From contig NZ_RXZI01000001.1 in NCBI RefSeq assembly GCF_021991925.1, positions 186,001 to 250,000 on the forward strand: a DNA stretch of 64,000 nt, in the 5' to 3' direction. The translations under genes were made by a program, and so were the position numbers. The DNA is from Sutcliffiella horikoshii. GTDB taxonomy: Bacteria; Bacillota; Bacilli; Bacillales; Bacillaceae_I. This document shows, in pieces, positions 27,041-35,809 of the stretch (positions are counted from its first letter, which is position 1; each line of letters begins with the position of its first letter). Below the pieces are notes generated by a model. The model worked only from the letters and a program-made list of their open reading frames with translations. It had not been told where the DNA came from and searched no databases.

Positions 27041-27173
27041 AGCTGTGGATTGGAGCAAATGGTGAAGATTCCAGCGGGGGAGTAACGGTAGGTTGAGACC
27101 CCTGAAGCGTTGTGAGGAGGCTCAAGCACCGTCCCGCGGAAAGCGAGCCATTTGCGGAAAGGAACAGCGGTGT
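27041..27173 (+). repeat. Dispersed GC-rich repeat, copy 2, inside the mtnWXBD operon
   Basis: Begins AGCTGTGGATTGGAGC and ends AAGGAACAGCGGTGT. It includes GGTTGAGACCCCTGAAGCG and GTGAGGAGGCTCAAGCACCG, which fold as TTGAG/CTCAA. It is 133 bases long, has no coding potential, and is inserted between mtnB and mtnD without removing the mtnD ribosome site. Confidence 0.85.
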
Positions 27174-27206
27174 TTAATAGAGATATAAAATAAGGAGGAA
27201 TTTAAC

Positions 27207-27740
27207 ATGGCAGAAATCAGATTACACGAAACAAATGAAAGAATTAGTGGGAAAGAAAAGGTGGAAAGCTTTCTAAATGATAATGAAGTAATCTACGAAA
27301 ACTGGGACATTGCGAAACTCCCTCAACACTTGCAGGAAAACTTTTCTTTAACAGATGAAAACAAAGAAGAGATCCTAACAGTCTTTAAAGATGAGATTGC
27401 TGCGATTTCTATAAAAAGAGGGTACAAGGCACAAGATGTTATCTCTTTATCTGATACAACACCTAACTTGGAGCAACTTCTTCAAAACTTCAATAAAGAG
27501 CACCATCATACAGATGATGAAGTTCGATTCATTGTCAGTGGCCATGGTATATTCGTTATTCAAGGAAAGGATGGCTCTTTCTTTGATGTAGAATTGGAGC
27601 CTGGCGATTTGATCTCTGTCCCGCCAAATGTCCGCCACTATTTCACCTTAATGGGGGATCGTAAAGTAGTCGCAGTTCGAATCTTCGTAACCACAGAAGG
27701 TTGGGTACCGATTTATGAAAAAGAAGAAGTGAATAACTAA
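27207..27740 (+). CDS. mtnD: Acireductone dioxygenase MtnD
   Basis: A 177-residue cupin that splits the acireductone with O2 to give the keto acid precursor of methionine (Fe form) or an off-pathway product (Ni form). The metal ligands are in HHHTDDEVRFIVSGHG (His, His, Glu) and in the later NVRHYFTL histidine. An AAGGAGGAA site lies upstream. It closes the mtnWXBD operon and is followed by a terminator. Confidence 0.96.
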   Translation: MAEIRLHETNERISGKEKVESFLNDNEVIYENWDIAKLPQHLQENFSLTDENKEEILTVFKDEIAAISIKRGYKAQDVISLSDTTPNLEQLLQNFNKEHHHTDDEVRFIVSGHGIFVIQGKDGSFFDVELEPGDLISVPPNVRHYFTLMGDRKVVAVRIFVTTEGWVPIYEKEEVNN

Positions 27741-27742
27741 TA

Positions 27743-27790
27743 AAAAAACAGATAACCTTGCGTTGGCAGCAGGGTCATCTGTTTTTTATT
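27743..27790 (+). terminator. Terminator after mtnD
   Basis: AAAAAACAGATAACC...GGTCATCTGTTTTTT imperfect long stem with a T6 tail. Confidence 0.8.
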
Positions 27791-27864
27791 TTTCATGACT
27801 ACTTTATCTGTCTGGAGGGAATATAATGGTATGAAAACAGAGATAGATTTAGGAGGAAGGCATA

Positions 27865-29208
27865 ATGGAGCATGTGGTGATAATAGGTGGCATTGCAGGT
27901 GGAATGAGCGCTGCCTCCAAACTTAGAAGGTTGGATGAAAAGGTGAAAATCAGCGTATTTGAAAAAGATTCACATATATCCTACGGTGCATGTGGCCTAC
28001 CGTACTACATATCAGGAATAACAAAATCCCATGAAGACTTGCTGGCAAGGACTGTGGAAGATTTTGAGAAACGCGACATCCAAGTACATATTCGCCATGA
28101 GGCAATAAATGTTGATCCTGAAAGACAAAGAGTAAAGGTGAAAAACCTTATTACAGGAGTGGATACATGGGTCGACTACGATAAATTACTTATTGCAACA
28201 GGATCAAAACCGATTGTTCCGCCTTTCATTCCAAAGGAGGCAACAAATGTTCACACATTGAAAACCTTAAATGATGGTATCAGGATGAGAGAGTACTTTT
28301 GCGATAAGGCAATTAAGAAGGTAGGCATCATAGGTGGTGGGTACATTGGAATGGAACTTGTGGAGAGCATGCTGGAGCTTGGGAAAGAAGTTGTGGTAAT
28401 CGAGCTACAGGACCAGATATTACCCAATTATGATGCCGAAATGGCCAATATTATTTCGGATTCGCTGAATTCGAAACAAGGTGCTTCCATTCGAACGGGA
28501 GAAGAAGTGAAGGAACTTAAGGTAACCGGTGATAAAGTGTCACATATAATGACGGACAAGGGCACTATTGAAGTGGATGCAGTAATCGTCAACATCGGAA
28601 ATAAACCGAACACGGAGTTTGTTAAAGACCTAGGAATGGATATGCTTGAAAACGGGGCGATTATCGTAGACACCCATCAAAAGACTAGCCTCCCATCCAT
28701 CTATGCTGCTGGTGATTGTGCAACAAGTAATCACCTTCTATTGAACAGACCTGTCAATATCGGTCTAGGCACAACGGCGAACAAACATGGAAGAGTGGCT
28801 GCAGATAATTTGGCTGGCATCCCATCCACTTTCAAAGGGATACTTGGAACAAATGTTGTGAAAGTGATGGAATGGACCGTTGCCATGACTGGACTGACCG
28901 AAAAAGAGGCGGAAAAAGAGGAATTCGACATTGAAAGTGTAGTCATTGAAACAAATAACCATGCTTCCTACTATCCGGACGCCAAAACGATACATATCAA
29001 GCTTGTTTATGAAAAGGGCTCACAAAAGCTGCTTGGTGCACAAATGGTTGGTAAGGATATATCTATTGCCAAGAGATTGGATGTCTATGCAACGGCAATC
29101 ACCTGCGGATTGTCTACCAAGCAAATTGCAATGCTAGACCTTTGTTATGCCCCACCCTATGCTACTGTTTGGGATGCAGTTCAGGTGGCAGCAAATGCTG
29201 CAAAATAA
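27865..29208 (+). CDS. cdr: CoA-disulfide reductase
   Basis: A 447-residue FAD/NAD(P)H pyridine nucleotide-disulfide oxidoreductase. The FAD motif is VVIIGGIAGGMSAASKLRR. The single active cysteine is in ISYGACGLPYYISG (SxxxC rather than CxxxxC), the hallmark of CoADR and related peroxide/polysulfide enzymes. A second Rossmann motif VGIIGGGYIGMELVE binds NAD(P)H. The C-terminal dimer domain contains AMLDLCYAPPYATVWDAV with the conserved tyrosine. There is no rhodanese domain, so it is the short form. It is monocistronic, reading away from mtnD. Confidence 0.9.
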   Translation: MEHVVIIGGIAGGMSAASKLRRLDEKVKISVFEKDSHISYGACGLPYYISGITKSHEDLLARTVEDFEKRDIQVHIRHEAINVDPERQRVKVKNLITGVDTWVDYDKLLIATGSKPIVPPFIPKEATNVHTLKTLNDGIRMREYFCDKAIKKVGIIGGGYIGMELVESMLELGKEVVVIELQDQILPNYDAEMANIISDSLNSKQGASIRTGEEVKELKVTGDKVSHIMTDKGTIEVDAVIVNIGNKPNTEFVKDLGMDMLENGAIIVDTHQKTSLPSIYAAGDCATSNHLLLNRPVNIGLGTTANKHGRVAADNLAGIPSTFKGILGTNVVKVMEWTVAMTGLTEKEAEKEEFDIESVVIETNNHASYYPDAKTIHIKLVYEKGSQKLLGAQMVGKDISIAKRLDVYATAITCGLSTKQIAMLDLCYAPPYATVWDAVQVAANAAK

Positions 29209-29315
29209 GAAAAAAGACAAGTTGTTAAAATATTATGAATTTTCTTTACCGCTAAAGTCAAATATGCTAATGTTAAAGTAGCTTTATACATATATTTGAC
29301 TGAGGAGTGAAAGAG

Positions 29316-29954
29316 ATGAAGGTCCGCTACAATTTTGTGCCTAAGCATGATGTTCAGTATTGTGAACCAACTTATACCATCAAACAGGCATATGAGAAAA
29401 TTAAGGATACTGGCTATCGGTGCATTCCGATCCTTTCCAATGATGGCCATAACTTCCTTGGCCTTGTCTACAAAGTTCATCTGCTTGATTACCTTTATGA
29501 AGAAAAGGGTAGTGAAGATGATTCCATTGAAGTACTGATAAAAAGTCAAGACGCATTCATCTTTGAAGAAGACTCCTTTTTCAAGGCTTTCTTCACAATC
29601 AAGCGCTTGCCGTTCATCGCAGTGCTGAATGAGGACCATGAATTTCTAGGGATATTGACCCACGCGAATGTCATGGATGTGCTTGCCGATTCATTTGGCA
29701 TGAAAACAGGGGGATATACTCTCACTATTGCAACAATTGAACATAAAGGTGCCATCAAGGATCTTGTATCCATGCTAAAGGATATCAATATCGACGGCAT
29801 GCTCACTCTAGATAATGGGGAAAAATACTTAAGACGAATCATAGTGAATCTTCCCGCTGAATTACCTGAAGAGAAGGTTAATAAGCTGGTGAAAAAACTT
29901 GGAGAAAAAGAATTCAGAGTGACACACGTAGATCAAATAGATGTACAAAACTAG
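29316..29954 (+). CDS. CBS-domain protein with C-terminal ACT-like domain (CbpA-like)
   Basis: A 212-residue cytosolic protein. Residues 1-135 form a CBS pair (KIKDTGYRCIPILSNDGHNF; FFTIKRLPFIAVLNEDHEFL, LGILTHANVMDVL). Residues about 140-212 (TGGYTLTIATIEHKGAIKD...) look like an ACT-type fold. This architecture is known from CbpA-type cyclic-di-AMP receptors, but the ligand here is inferred. The ATG at 29316 is preferred because GAGGAG lies eight bases before it; a GTG at 29307 overlaps that site. Confidence 0.75.
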   Translation: MKVRYNFVPKHDVQYCEPTYTIKQAYEKIKDTGYRCIPILSNDGHNFLGLVYKVHLLDYLYEEKGSEDDSIEVLIKSQDAFIFEEDSFFKAFFTIKRLPFIAVLNEDHEFLGILTHANVMDVLADSFGMKTGGYTLTIATIEHKGAIKDLVSMLKDINIDGMLTLDNGEKYLRRIIVNLPAELPEEKVNKLVKKLGEKEFRVTHVDQIDVQN

Positions 29955-29976
29955 AACATAAACTTCCAAAAGTTTT

Positions 29977-30003
29977 GAGCGGTCTCCACATTGGGGACCG
30001 CTC
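29977..30003. terminator. Bidirectional terminator
   Basis: GAGCGGTC / GACCGCTC stem with a partly paired loop, between two convergent genes. T-rich sequence follows on the plus strand and precedes as A on the other side. Confidence 0.8.
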
Positions 30004-30008
30004 ATTCT

Positions 30009-30782
30009 TTAGTGCAATAAAATTTCTTTATCTATTAAAATATTGGATAGAGTGACAATTTCTGCTTTATCCTTTAATTTTGGGATGTATTGTTTCAGTA
30101 CACTTGCGGTCTTCTCGCCAACTACCCCAACATGACCAATTGCAATAATGGAATCATCTACTTCCGTTTTCTTGATTAGCTGAGTAGTCTGCTTCACAAT
30201 ATGATTGGTGGTAAAAACTTCGTCAAAAAACAGTTCATTTTCTAAAAAAGGGACACCCATCTTAGTGGCCAATTCAGCGACAACACTCTTTTTGGTTGTT
30301 TTACTGTCGAGATAGTAAAGGTTTCTCTCTTTACAGATACCTAAAATCACACTCATAATACGTTCATCAGCTGTTATTTTGGACCCCATATGATTATTTA
30401 TGCCGACTGCATAGGGAACGGAATCTATGGCATCATTTACCCTTTTGTATATTTCCTCGTCGGATAGGTTGGATGTGATGGCACCAGGACCGAGCCAACT
30501 TCTTTTTCCTTTTAAAGGCTCCATGGGCAAGTGCAGGATCACTTCATGACCTAAACGATGTGCCATTTCAGCATCCTTTTTGGTAGTGGATAAGAATGGC
30601 ATGACCGCCACTGTCAGGGATACAGGTAATTGAAGGATCTCTTCTGTTCCTTTCATGTTGTTCCCGAAGTCATCAATGACAATGGCCACTTTATTGCTTG
30701 TATGTTCTTCTGCTGAAGCCTCTTGACTGGAAAAGTTGTAAAGGATGGAAAAGCTCATGATGATCATCAATAATCGTTTCAT
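30009..30782 (-). CDS. Divergent polysaccharide deacetylase family protein
   Basis: A 257-residue secreted protein with an N-terminal signal peptide (residues 1-23, ending near SAEEH). The core has the divergent-deacetylase signatures VAIVIDDFGNN (Asp pair), HEVILHLPMEPLKG and GINNHMGSKIT, as in the YibQ/DUF610 group. These enzymes share the NodB fold; the substrate is probably cell-wall or polysaccharide amide or ester, not established. The ATG at 30782 has AGGTGG five bases upstream. It is monocistronic and divergent from the Spo0E-type gene. Confidence 0.85.
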   Translation of the reverse strand: MKRLLMIIMSFSILYNFSSQEASAEEHTSNKVAIVIDDFGNNMKGTEEILQLPVSLTVAVMPFLSTTKKDAEMAHRLGHEVILHLPMEPLKGKRSWLGPGAITSNLSDEEIYKRVNDAIDSVPYAVGINNHMGSKITADERIMSVILGICKERNLYYLDSKTTKKSVVAELATKMGVPFLENELFFDEVFTTNHIVKQTTQLIKKTEVDDSIIAIGHVGVVGEKTASVLKQYIPKLKDKAEIVTLSNILIDKEILLH

Positions 30783-31005
30783 ACATCCACCTGCTTTGTT
30801 ATAGATTCGACAAAAACTGCACACTTGTTTTTTGGTATTTATCCAACTAAGCTTACTCTCTCTAGATACTTTGTACTATTTTTATCTAAATATAATAAAA
30901 AAATCAATGAAAAAAATGTCTAACTTTGCGATTCTATTTACAATTATAGAAATTATTGTCATAATTCCTATTGTGGATTATAGAGAGAGAAGGGGCGAAT
31001 AGACA

Positions 31006-31179
31006 GTGACTTATGAAGGGTATGTAGATCACTTGTTATTATTAATTAAAGAAAAAAGGGACAATATGATTGCCATTGCCAACAAAACAGGTTATATCAG
31101 TGAGCAAACTGTAAAATGCAGTCAAGATCTGGACAAGTTGATTTATCAATACCAAGAAATGATTTACGACAAAAAATAG
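31006..31179 (+). CDS. spo0E: Spo0E-family aspartyl-phosphate phosphatase
   Basis: A 57-residue protein with a GTG start. It contains the Spo0E signature: a helix ending in TGYISEQTVKCSQDLDKLIYQYQ, where SQDLD carries the conserved catalytic aspartate. Such proteins dephosphorylate Spo0A~P and so delay sporulation. AGGGG lies ten bases upstream. The position after the mtn genes and before clpE agrees with spo0E of B. subtilis, although this protein is shorter than the B. subtilis one (about 85 residues) and lacks its C-terminal tail, closer in size to YnzD/YisI. Confidence 0.8.
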   Translation: MTYEGYVDHLLLLIKEKRDNMIAIANKTGYISEQTVKCSQDLDKLIYQYQEMIYDKK

Positions 31180-31226
31180 ATATAAATATAAATGGAAAAA
31201 GAAAAATAGCCGCCCATGAGGAACGG

Positions 31227-31958
31227 CTAAAAAATTTGGATTAAAAATATCATAAACAATAATCCGATAATAAAGGAGTATGTCGAGGAAGTCTCGTGAC
31301 CATCCCCATGACTTTCAGGAATTAATTCTTTATAAATGATATACAACATGGCTCCTGCGGCAAAAGCAAGACCATAAGGAACAAGTGCAGAGACTACCGA
31401 AGTCAAATAGAAACCGAGTATGGCCATTGGTACTTCAACCGCCCCAGTCAACGTAGCTACTACAAAAGCTTTCATCCTCGTTATTTTTTGATTCATTAAA
31501 AACAATGCCACCAAGAATCCCTCAGGAGCATTTTGTAACCCTATCGCAAATGCAATTAAATTTCCAGTTTCTTCTGCATCCGATGCATAACTTACACCTA
31601 CAGAAAGTCCCTCAGGTATATTATGCAAGGTAATGGCAGCAACTATCAGCATCGCTTTCTGGTCAAAAGCAATTCCTTTTCTATTATGCTCAAGATCGAT
31701 ATGAGGAATCGACTTTTCCAGTAGTGTCAGAATAATGACCCCAAAAAGTAATCCAACCCCTAAAGGAAGAAATCCTCCATATGATAGTGCTTCCGGTATT
31801 AAACTTAATGTTGCGGCAGCCATCATGATACCTGCGGTAAAAGCTAGCAGTGTATCTTTCCACCTGTGCGTCAAGGTGTTTTTTAAAAACAGGATAGGCA
31901 AGGCTCCCAAACCGGTTGACATTGCAGCTAAAACACTTCCCAATAAAGCTTCTTTCAT
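31227..31958 (-). CDS. ZIP-family metal transporter
   Basis: A 243-residue membrane protein with about eight helices. The two metal-binding helices are visible: LHNIPEGLSVGVSYASD and LQNAPEGFLVALFLM. The latter has Asn for the first His, as in other ZupT-like ZIP proteins. It should move Zn2+ or another divalent metal into the cytosol. It converges on the Spo0E-type gene and is transcribed alone. No Zur box was identified upstream. Confidence 0.9.
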   Translation of the reverse strand: MKEALLGSVLAAMSTGLGALPILFLKNTLTHRWKDTLLAFTAGIMMAAATLSLIPEALSYGGFLPLGVGLLFGVIILTLLEKSIPHIDLEHNRKGIAFDQKAMLIVAAITLHNIPEGLSVGVSYASDAEETGNLIAFAIGLQNAPEGFLVALFLMNQKITRMKAFVVATLTGAVEVPMAILGFYLTSVVSALVPYGLAFAAGAMLYIIYKELIPESHGDGHETSSTYSFIIGLLFMIFLIQIF

Positions 31959-32157
31959 ATCTATAATTCCTTTCTGGTTCTGAATCCTATTAGAAATAGA
32001 ATAGTACGATTACTCCCATTAAATATTTCAATAAACCAAAAGTATTAAGGTTATTGTACCAATAATAATGCTAGATATAAATTTATAAATCAAAAGTTCT
32101 TTTTGAAGGACGTCCCTCATCAATCATCCGACATCTGAGTCGGTCTTTTGCAGAAAA

Positions 32158-32185
32158 TATTAACTGATTGTTAAGGCAGTGTTAA
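32158..32185 (-). promoter_or_regulatory. Three PhoP-type boxes upstream of phnD
   Basis: On the minus strand TTAACA (32180-32185), TTAACA (32169-32174) and TTAATA (32158-32163) are spaced by exactly 11 bases, the direct-repeat pattern bound by PhoP~P in Bacillus (TT-A/T/C-ACA with about 5-base gaps). A further TTAACA on the plus strand is at 32233-32238. They lie 160-185 bases ahead of phnD in a 384-base gap that contains no gene. A short CCGAC/GTCGG hairpin at 32128-32143 also lies here. Confidence 0.6.
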
Positions 32186-32342
32186 GAAACTGACTAAAAA
32201 GTTGATATTTCTGCAATGAAAAGTAAATATTTTTAACATTTTGTAAAAAAAGAGAAAAAAATGTAGCCTAATGTAGAAAAGTTTCGTTATACTTTTAATT
32301 GTGAGAAAACAACATCATCATTTCTTAGGGGGAAAAAGAAAA

Positions 32343-33281
32343 ATGAAAAAGTTTTTATCAATCTTTTTGGTTGCGATTCTAGCAATCAGCTTAACTGCAT
32401 GTGGCAGCAACAACTCGGGCACTGAGAACACCAACTCCAGCAATGGAGACTCCGGAGAGCAAATTAAACCGGAAAAAATTGTAATGGGATTTGTACCTTC
32501 CCAAGATTCTGACTCCATTGCGGACACTGTACAACCATTGGCTGACCGTTTAGGGGAAGAACTTGGAGTGGAAGTGGAAGGTCGTGTAATGACTGACTAC
32601 ACAGCACTAATTGAAGCAATGGGTTCTAACACTGTACACGTTGGATTTATTCCAGCATTCGGTTATGTACTTGCAAATGAGCAATATGGCGCTGAAGTAA
32701 TCCTTAAATCCATGAGACACGGAAGCGGTACATACAAGGCGCAATACCTTGTAAGAGCTGATTCTGGAATTGAATCATTAGCTGATCTGGAAGGAAAAGT
32801 ATGGGCTTACGGGGATGCAACTTCAACATCCGGATTCCTATTCCCAGCTTCCCAATTAATGGATGAGTTCGATATCTCATCTACTCAAGATCTACAAACG
32901 AATTTCTTCTCAGATACTATTCAAACAGGTGGTCACGACCAAGCTGCTATCGCAGTATTGGAAGGTGACGCTGATGTAGCAACAACTTTTGACGATGTTC
33001 GTACAACACTTACAGAAGAATATGATACGATCATGGAAGATTTAAAGGTACTTGGCTATACAGAAGAAATTCCAAACGACACGATTTCTGTAACGAAAGA
33101 GCTTGATAAAGAATTGGTTCAACAAATCAAAGATGCATTCCTTTCTTTCAATGATGACGAAGAAATGATCCAAATCATGAATGACGTTTACAACTGGGAT
33201 GCAATCAGTGAAGCAACTGATGAAGAGTATAAAGTTGTAAAAGAGACATATGAAAAATTCAAGGATTCCATTTCTTTCTAA
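32343..33281 (+). CDS. phnD: Phosphonate-type ABC transporter substrate-binding lipoprotein
   Basis: A 312-residue lipoprotein (lipobox LTAC, Cys20) of the PhnD/PtxB family that binds phosphonate, phosphite or related oxyanions outside the membrane. IVMGFVPSQDSD begins the mature domain. The ATSTSGFLFPASQL loop and the GGHDQAAIAVLEGDADVA segment are family signatures that wrap the ligand. The ATG at 32343 follows AGGGGGA; the 14-residue upstream extension is not credible. It heads phnDCEE and lies behind PhoP-type boxes. Confidence 0.92.
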   Translation: MKKFLSIFLVAILAISLTACGSNNSGTENTNSSNGDSGEQIKPEKIVMGFVPSQDSDSIADTVQPLADRLGEELGVEVEGRVMTDYTALIEAMGSNTVHVGFIPAFGYVLANEQYGAEVILKSMRHGSGTYKAQYLVRADSGIESLADLEGKVWAYGDATSTSGFLFPASQLMDEFDISSTQDLQTNFFSDTIQTGGHDQAAIAVLEGDADVATTFDDVRTTLTEEYDTIMEDLKVLGYTEEIPNDTISVTKELDKELVQQIKDAFLSFNDDEEMIQIMNDVYNWDAISEATDEEYKVVKETYEKFKDSISF

Positions 33282-33364
33282 TTTAATATGATTCGCAATC
33301 CAGGGGGAGGTTGCTTACTTCCCCCTATTTTATTTGTGTGTAAAGAATTGAGGGGGTTTGCAAC

Positions 33365-34138
33365 ATGATACAGTTCAAAGATGTTTCCTTGGTGTATCCG
33401 AACGGAACGCAAGGGTTGAAGAATATTAATGTAACAATCAATGAGGGTGAATTTGTTGTTATTGTCGGCCTGTCCGGTGCAGGTAAATCGACATTTATCA
33501 GAAGTATCAATCGTTTGGTCACTCCAACCTCAGGAGAACTGAATGTTGATAATGAAAACATCCTAGCATACAGAAACACTGATCTCAGAAAGCTACGAAC
33601 CAAAGTAGGAATGATTTTTCAGAACTATAATCTGGTAAAAAGATCGAATGTTTTGAAAAATGTTCTTGCTGGTCGTTTAGGATATACAGGAACATTACGT
33701 TCCATGTTCAATCTTTTCAAGAAAGAAGACTTAGCACTAGCTTATGAAAGTTTAAAGCGTGTCAATATAGAAGAAAAGCTTTATAACCGTGCAGATGAAT
33801 TGAGTGGCGGGCAGCAGCAACGTGTCAGTATTGCACGGGTGTTGACTCAAAAACCCAAGTATATTTTGGCTGATGAGCCGGTTGCATCACTTGATCCACC
33901 AACCTCCCATCAGGTAATGACTTATTTGAAGAAAATCAATAAAGAAGACAAAATCACTACAATCGTAAATCTTCATTTCATTGATATGGCAATGGAGTAT
34001 GCGGATCGCATCATCGGGATGAGAGCAGGAGAAGTGGTTTTTGATGGACCTGTTTCAGAAGTATCAGAGAAGACGTTCGAACAAATCTATGGTCGTGCAA
34101 TTCGGGAAGACGATTTGCGCGGAGGTGTAGAACAGTGA
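33365..34138 (+). CDS. phnC: Phosphonate-type ABC transporter ATP-binding protein PhnC
   Basis: A 257-residue ATPase that powers the PhnE channel. The Walker A is GLSGAGKST, the signature LSGGQQQR, the Walker B ILADEPVASLDP and the switch histidine lies in NLHFIDMAMEYAD. It starts about 80 bases after phnD and overlaps the next gene by four bases (GTGA). Confidence 0.95.
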   Translation: MIQFKDVSLVYPNGTQGLKNINVTINEGEFVVIVGLSGAGKSTFIRSINRLVTPTSGELNVDNENILAYRNTDLRKLRTKVGMIFQNYNLVKRSNVLKNVLAGRLGYTGTLRSMFNLFKKEDLALAYESLKRVNIEEKLYNRADELSGGQQQRVSIARVLTQKPKYILADEPVASLDPPTSHQVMTYLKKINKEDKITTIVNLHFIDMAMEYADRIIGMRAGEVVFDGPVSEVSEKTFEQIYGRAIREDDLRGGVEQ

Positions 34139-34935
34139 AGCTAGAAGAGAACAAGACAGCACCTTCACTCCTTCCTGCAAAAACGAAATTTAAATTGAGT
34201 GTCATTTTTTCATTGGTAATTGGTTTTTACATTCTAAGTACGGTGAAGACTAATGCCACAATTGGCGATTTAATCAGCGGAATCCCAAATATGTTTAAGG
34301 TGATAGTGAAGTTCTTCCCGCCAAATTTGAATGTATTTGTACATATTCTAGAGCCAATGGCCACAACCGTGCAAATGGCCATCATTGCCACAACGGTTGC
34401 TTCCTTGTTATGTATTCCGTTAAGCCTATTGGCAGCACAAAACGTCACTACCAATAAATTTGTATACACAGCTGTTCGTACATTCTTGAATATCCTGCGT
34501 ACCATTCCGGATCTAGTGCTTGCGGTTATATTCGTTGGTCTATTTGGAATCGGGGTATTACCTGGTATTCTTGCACTTATTATTTTCTCTTTAGGTATTT
34601 TAGCTAAGTTGATCAGTGAAACCATTGAATCGGTGGATATGAATCCAATGGAAGCGATGAGCGCATCTGGTGCCAATACGCTTCAGAAAATTTCATTCGC
34701 CCTGATTCCTCAGGTGTTGCCGCAATTCGTCTCCTTTGTCCTATATGTATTTGAGATCAATATACGGGCTTCGGTAGTTTTAGGACTGGTTGGGGCCGGA
34801 GGGATCGGGATAATTCTAAGTCAACAGCTGAGATTTTATAACTATCCGAACGCAATGTTGATCATCCTTGTTATCTTTGCAATGGTCGTTATTATTGAAT
34901 ATATTTCTACCAAGATTAGGGAGGCGATTGTATAA
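34135..34935 (+). CDS. phnE: Phosphonate-type ABC transporter permease PhnE (first copy)
   Basis: A 266-residue permease of the PhnE family. The N-terminal helix at about 20-40 is followed by five more. The EAA-like coupling loop is MNPMEAMSASGANTLQKISF. LGLVGAGGIGIILSQQL near the end is typical of PhnE. It starts with GTG inside the phnC stop and overlaps the second permease by one base. The two similar permeases probably form a heterodimer. Confidence 0.93.
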   Translation: MKLEENKTAPSLLPAKTKFKLSVIFSLVIGFYILSTVKTNATIGDLISGIPNMFKVIVKFFPPNLNVFVHILEPMATTVQMAIIATTVASLLCIPLSLLAAQNVTTNKFVYTAVRTFLNILRTIPDLVLAVIFVGLFGIGVLPGILALIIFSLGILAKLISETIESVDMNPMEAMSASGANTLQKISFALIPQVLPQFVSFVLYVFEINIRASVVLGLVGAGGIGIILSQQLRFYNYPNAMLIILVIFAMVVIIEYISTKIREAIV

Positions 34936-35732
34936 TGGAACTTGTATTACCTCCCAAAAAGAAGACGTCTATTATAAAAAAGGTGAGAAACTGGGGAATC
35001 TTTCTCTTCCTCGTACTAATGTATGTTTGGACATTTGCCACCATTGATATCAACTGGACTCGTGCGGCGGAAAGAATGGTCAATAACTTCCATCGAGTCA
35101 TTCCAAAGCTATTCAGTCCTGAGTGGTCAGCTATCGGCAAAGTTTGGTCTGCAATGGTCGAAACCTTGTATATCGCATTTGCAGGCTCGCTCATGGCAGC
35201 CATTCTTGCGATCCCATTAGGTTTCCTTGCTGCACAGAATATGACAAAAAGTAAAGTTCTGACCACGTTCGGAAAGTGGATCTTGAGTGGGGTTAGGGCA
35301 TTCCCAGATCTTATCCTGGCTATACTGTTTGTAGTGGCAGTAGGACCGAATCCATTCGCCGGGGTATTGGCTATCGCCATCGGATCTACGGGAATGCTTG
35401 GTAAACTGTACTCGGAAGTGCTGGAATCCATCGATATGAATATCGTGGAGGCCATGGAAGCAAGTGGCGCAAATAAAGTCCAGATTCTCTTCCAAGGAGT
35501 CATTCCACAGATTATCCCAGAATTCCTTTCCTATGCTATCTATCGTTTCGAGATTGATGTTCGTGCCTCGACCATTCTGGGAATTGTCGGAGCCGGCGGT
35601 ATCGGGACACTGATACAATTTGCACAGATGAATCGTAACTGGGAAGAGATGGGCTTGATTCTTTTAGTGATCATCGTAGTGGTGACCATAATAGATTTCC
35701 TATCTTCAGCTATTCGTAGAAGAATCGTATAA
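34935..35732 (+). CDS. phnE: Phosphonate-type ABC transporter permease PhnE (second copy)
   Basis: A 265-residue permease paralogous to the previous gene, with coupling loop MNIVEAMEASGANKVQILFQ and the ILGIVGAGGIGTLIQFAQM ending. The start ATG overlaps the stop of the first copy. It is the last transporter gene, and a hairpin terminator follows before the nucleotidase gene. Confidence 0.93.
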   Translation: MELVLPPKKKTSIIKKVRNWGIFLFLVLMYVWTFATIDINWTRAAERMVNNFHRVIPKLFSPEWSAIGKVWSAMVETLYIAFAGSLMAAILAIPLGFLAAQNMTKSKVLTTFGKWILSGVRAFPDLILAILFVVAVGPNPFAGVLAIAIGSTGMLGKLYSEVLESIDMNIVEAMEASGANKVQILFQGVIPQIIPEFLSYAIYRFEIDVRASTILGIVGAGGIGTLIQFAQMNRNWEEMGLILLVIIVVVTIIDFLSSAIRRRIV

Positions 35733-35745
35733 GTTTTGTTTCTAT

Positions 35746-35776
35746 AGGGTTGATCAACGTGATCAGCCCTTTCTTT
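35746..35776 (+). terminator. Terminator between phnE and the 5'-nucleotidase gene
   Basis: AGGGTTGATCA / TGATCAGCCCT stem (one G-U pair) with an ACG loop and a TTTCTTT tail. It may be partly read through. Confidence 0.8.
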
Positions 35777-35809
35777 AATCAAGTTTGATCCAGATTAGGA
35801 GGCTACCAA

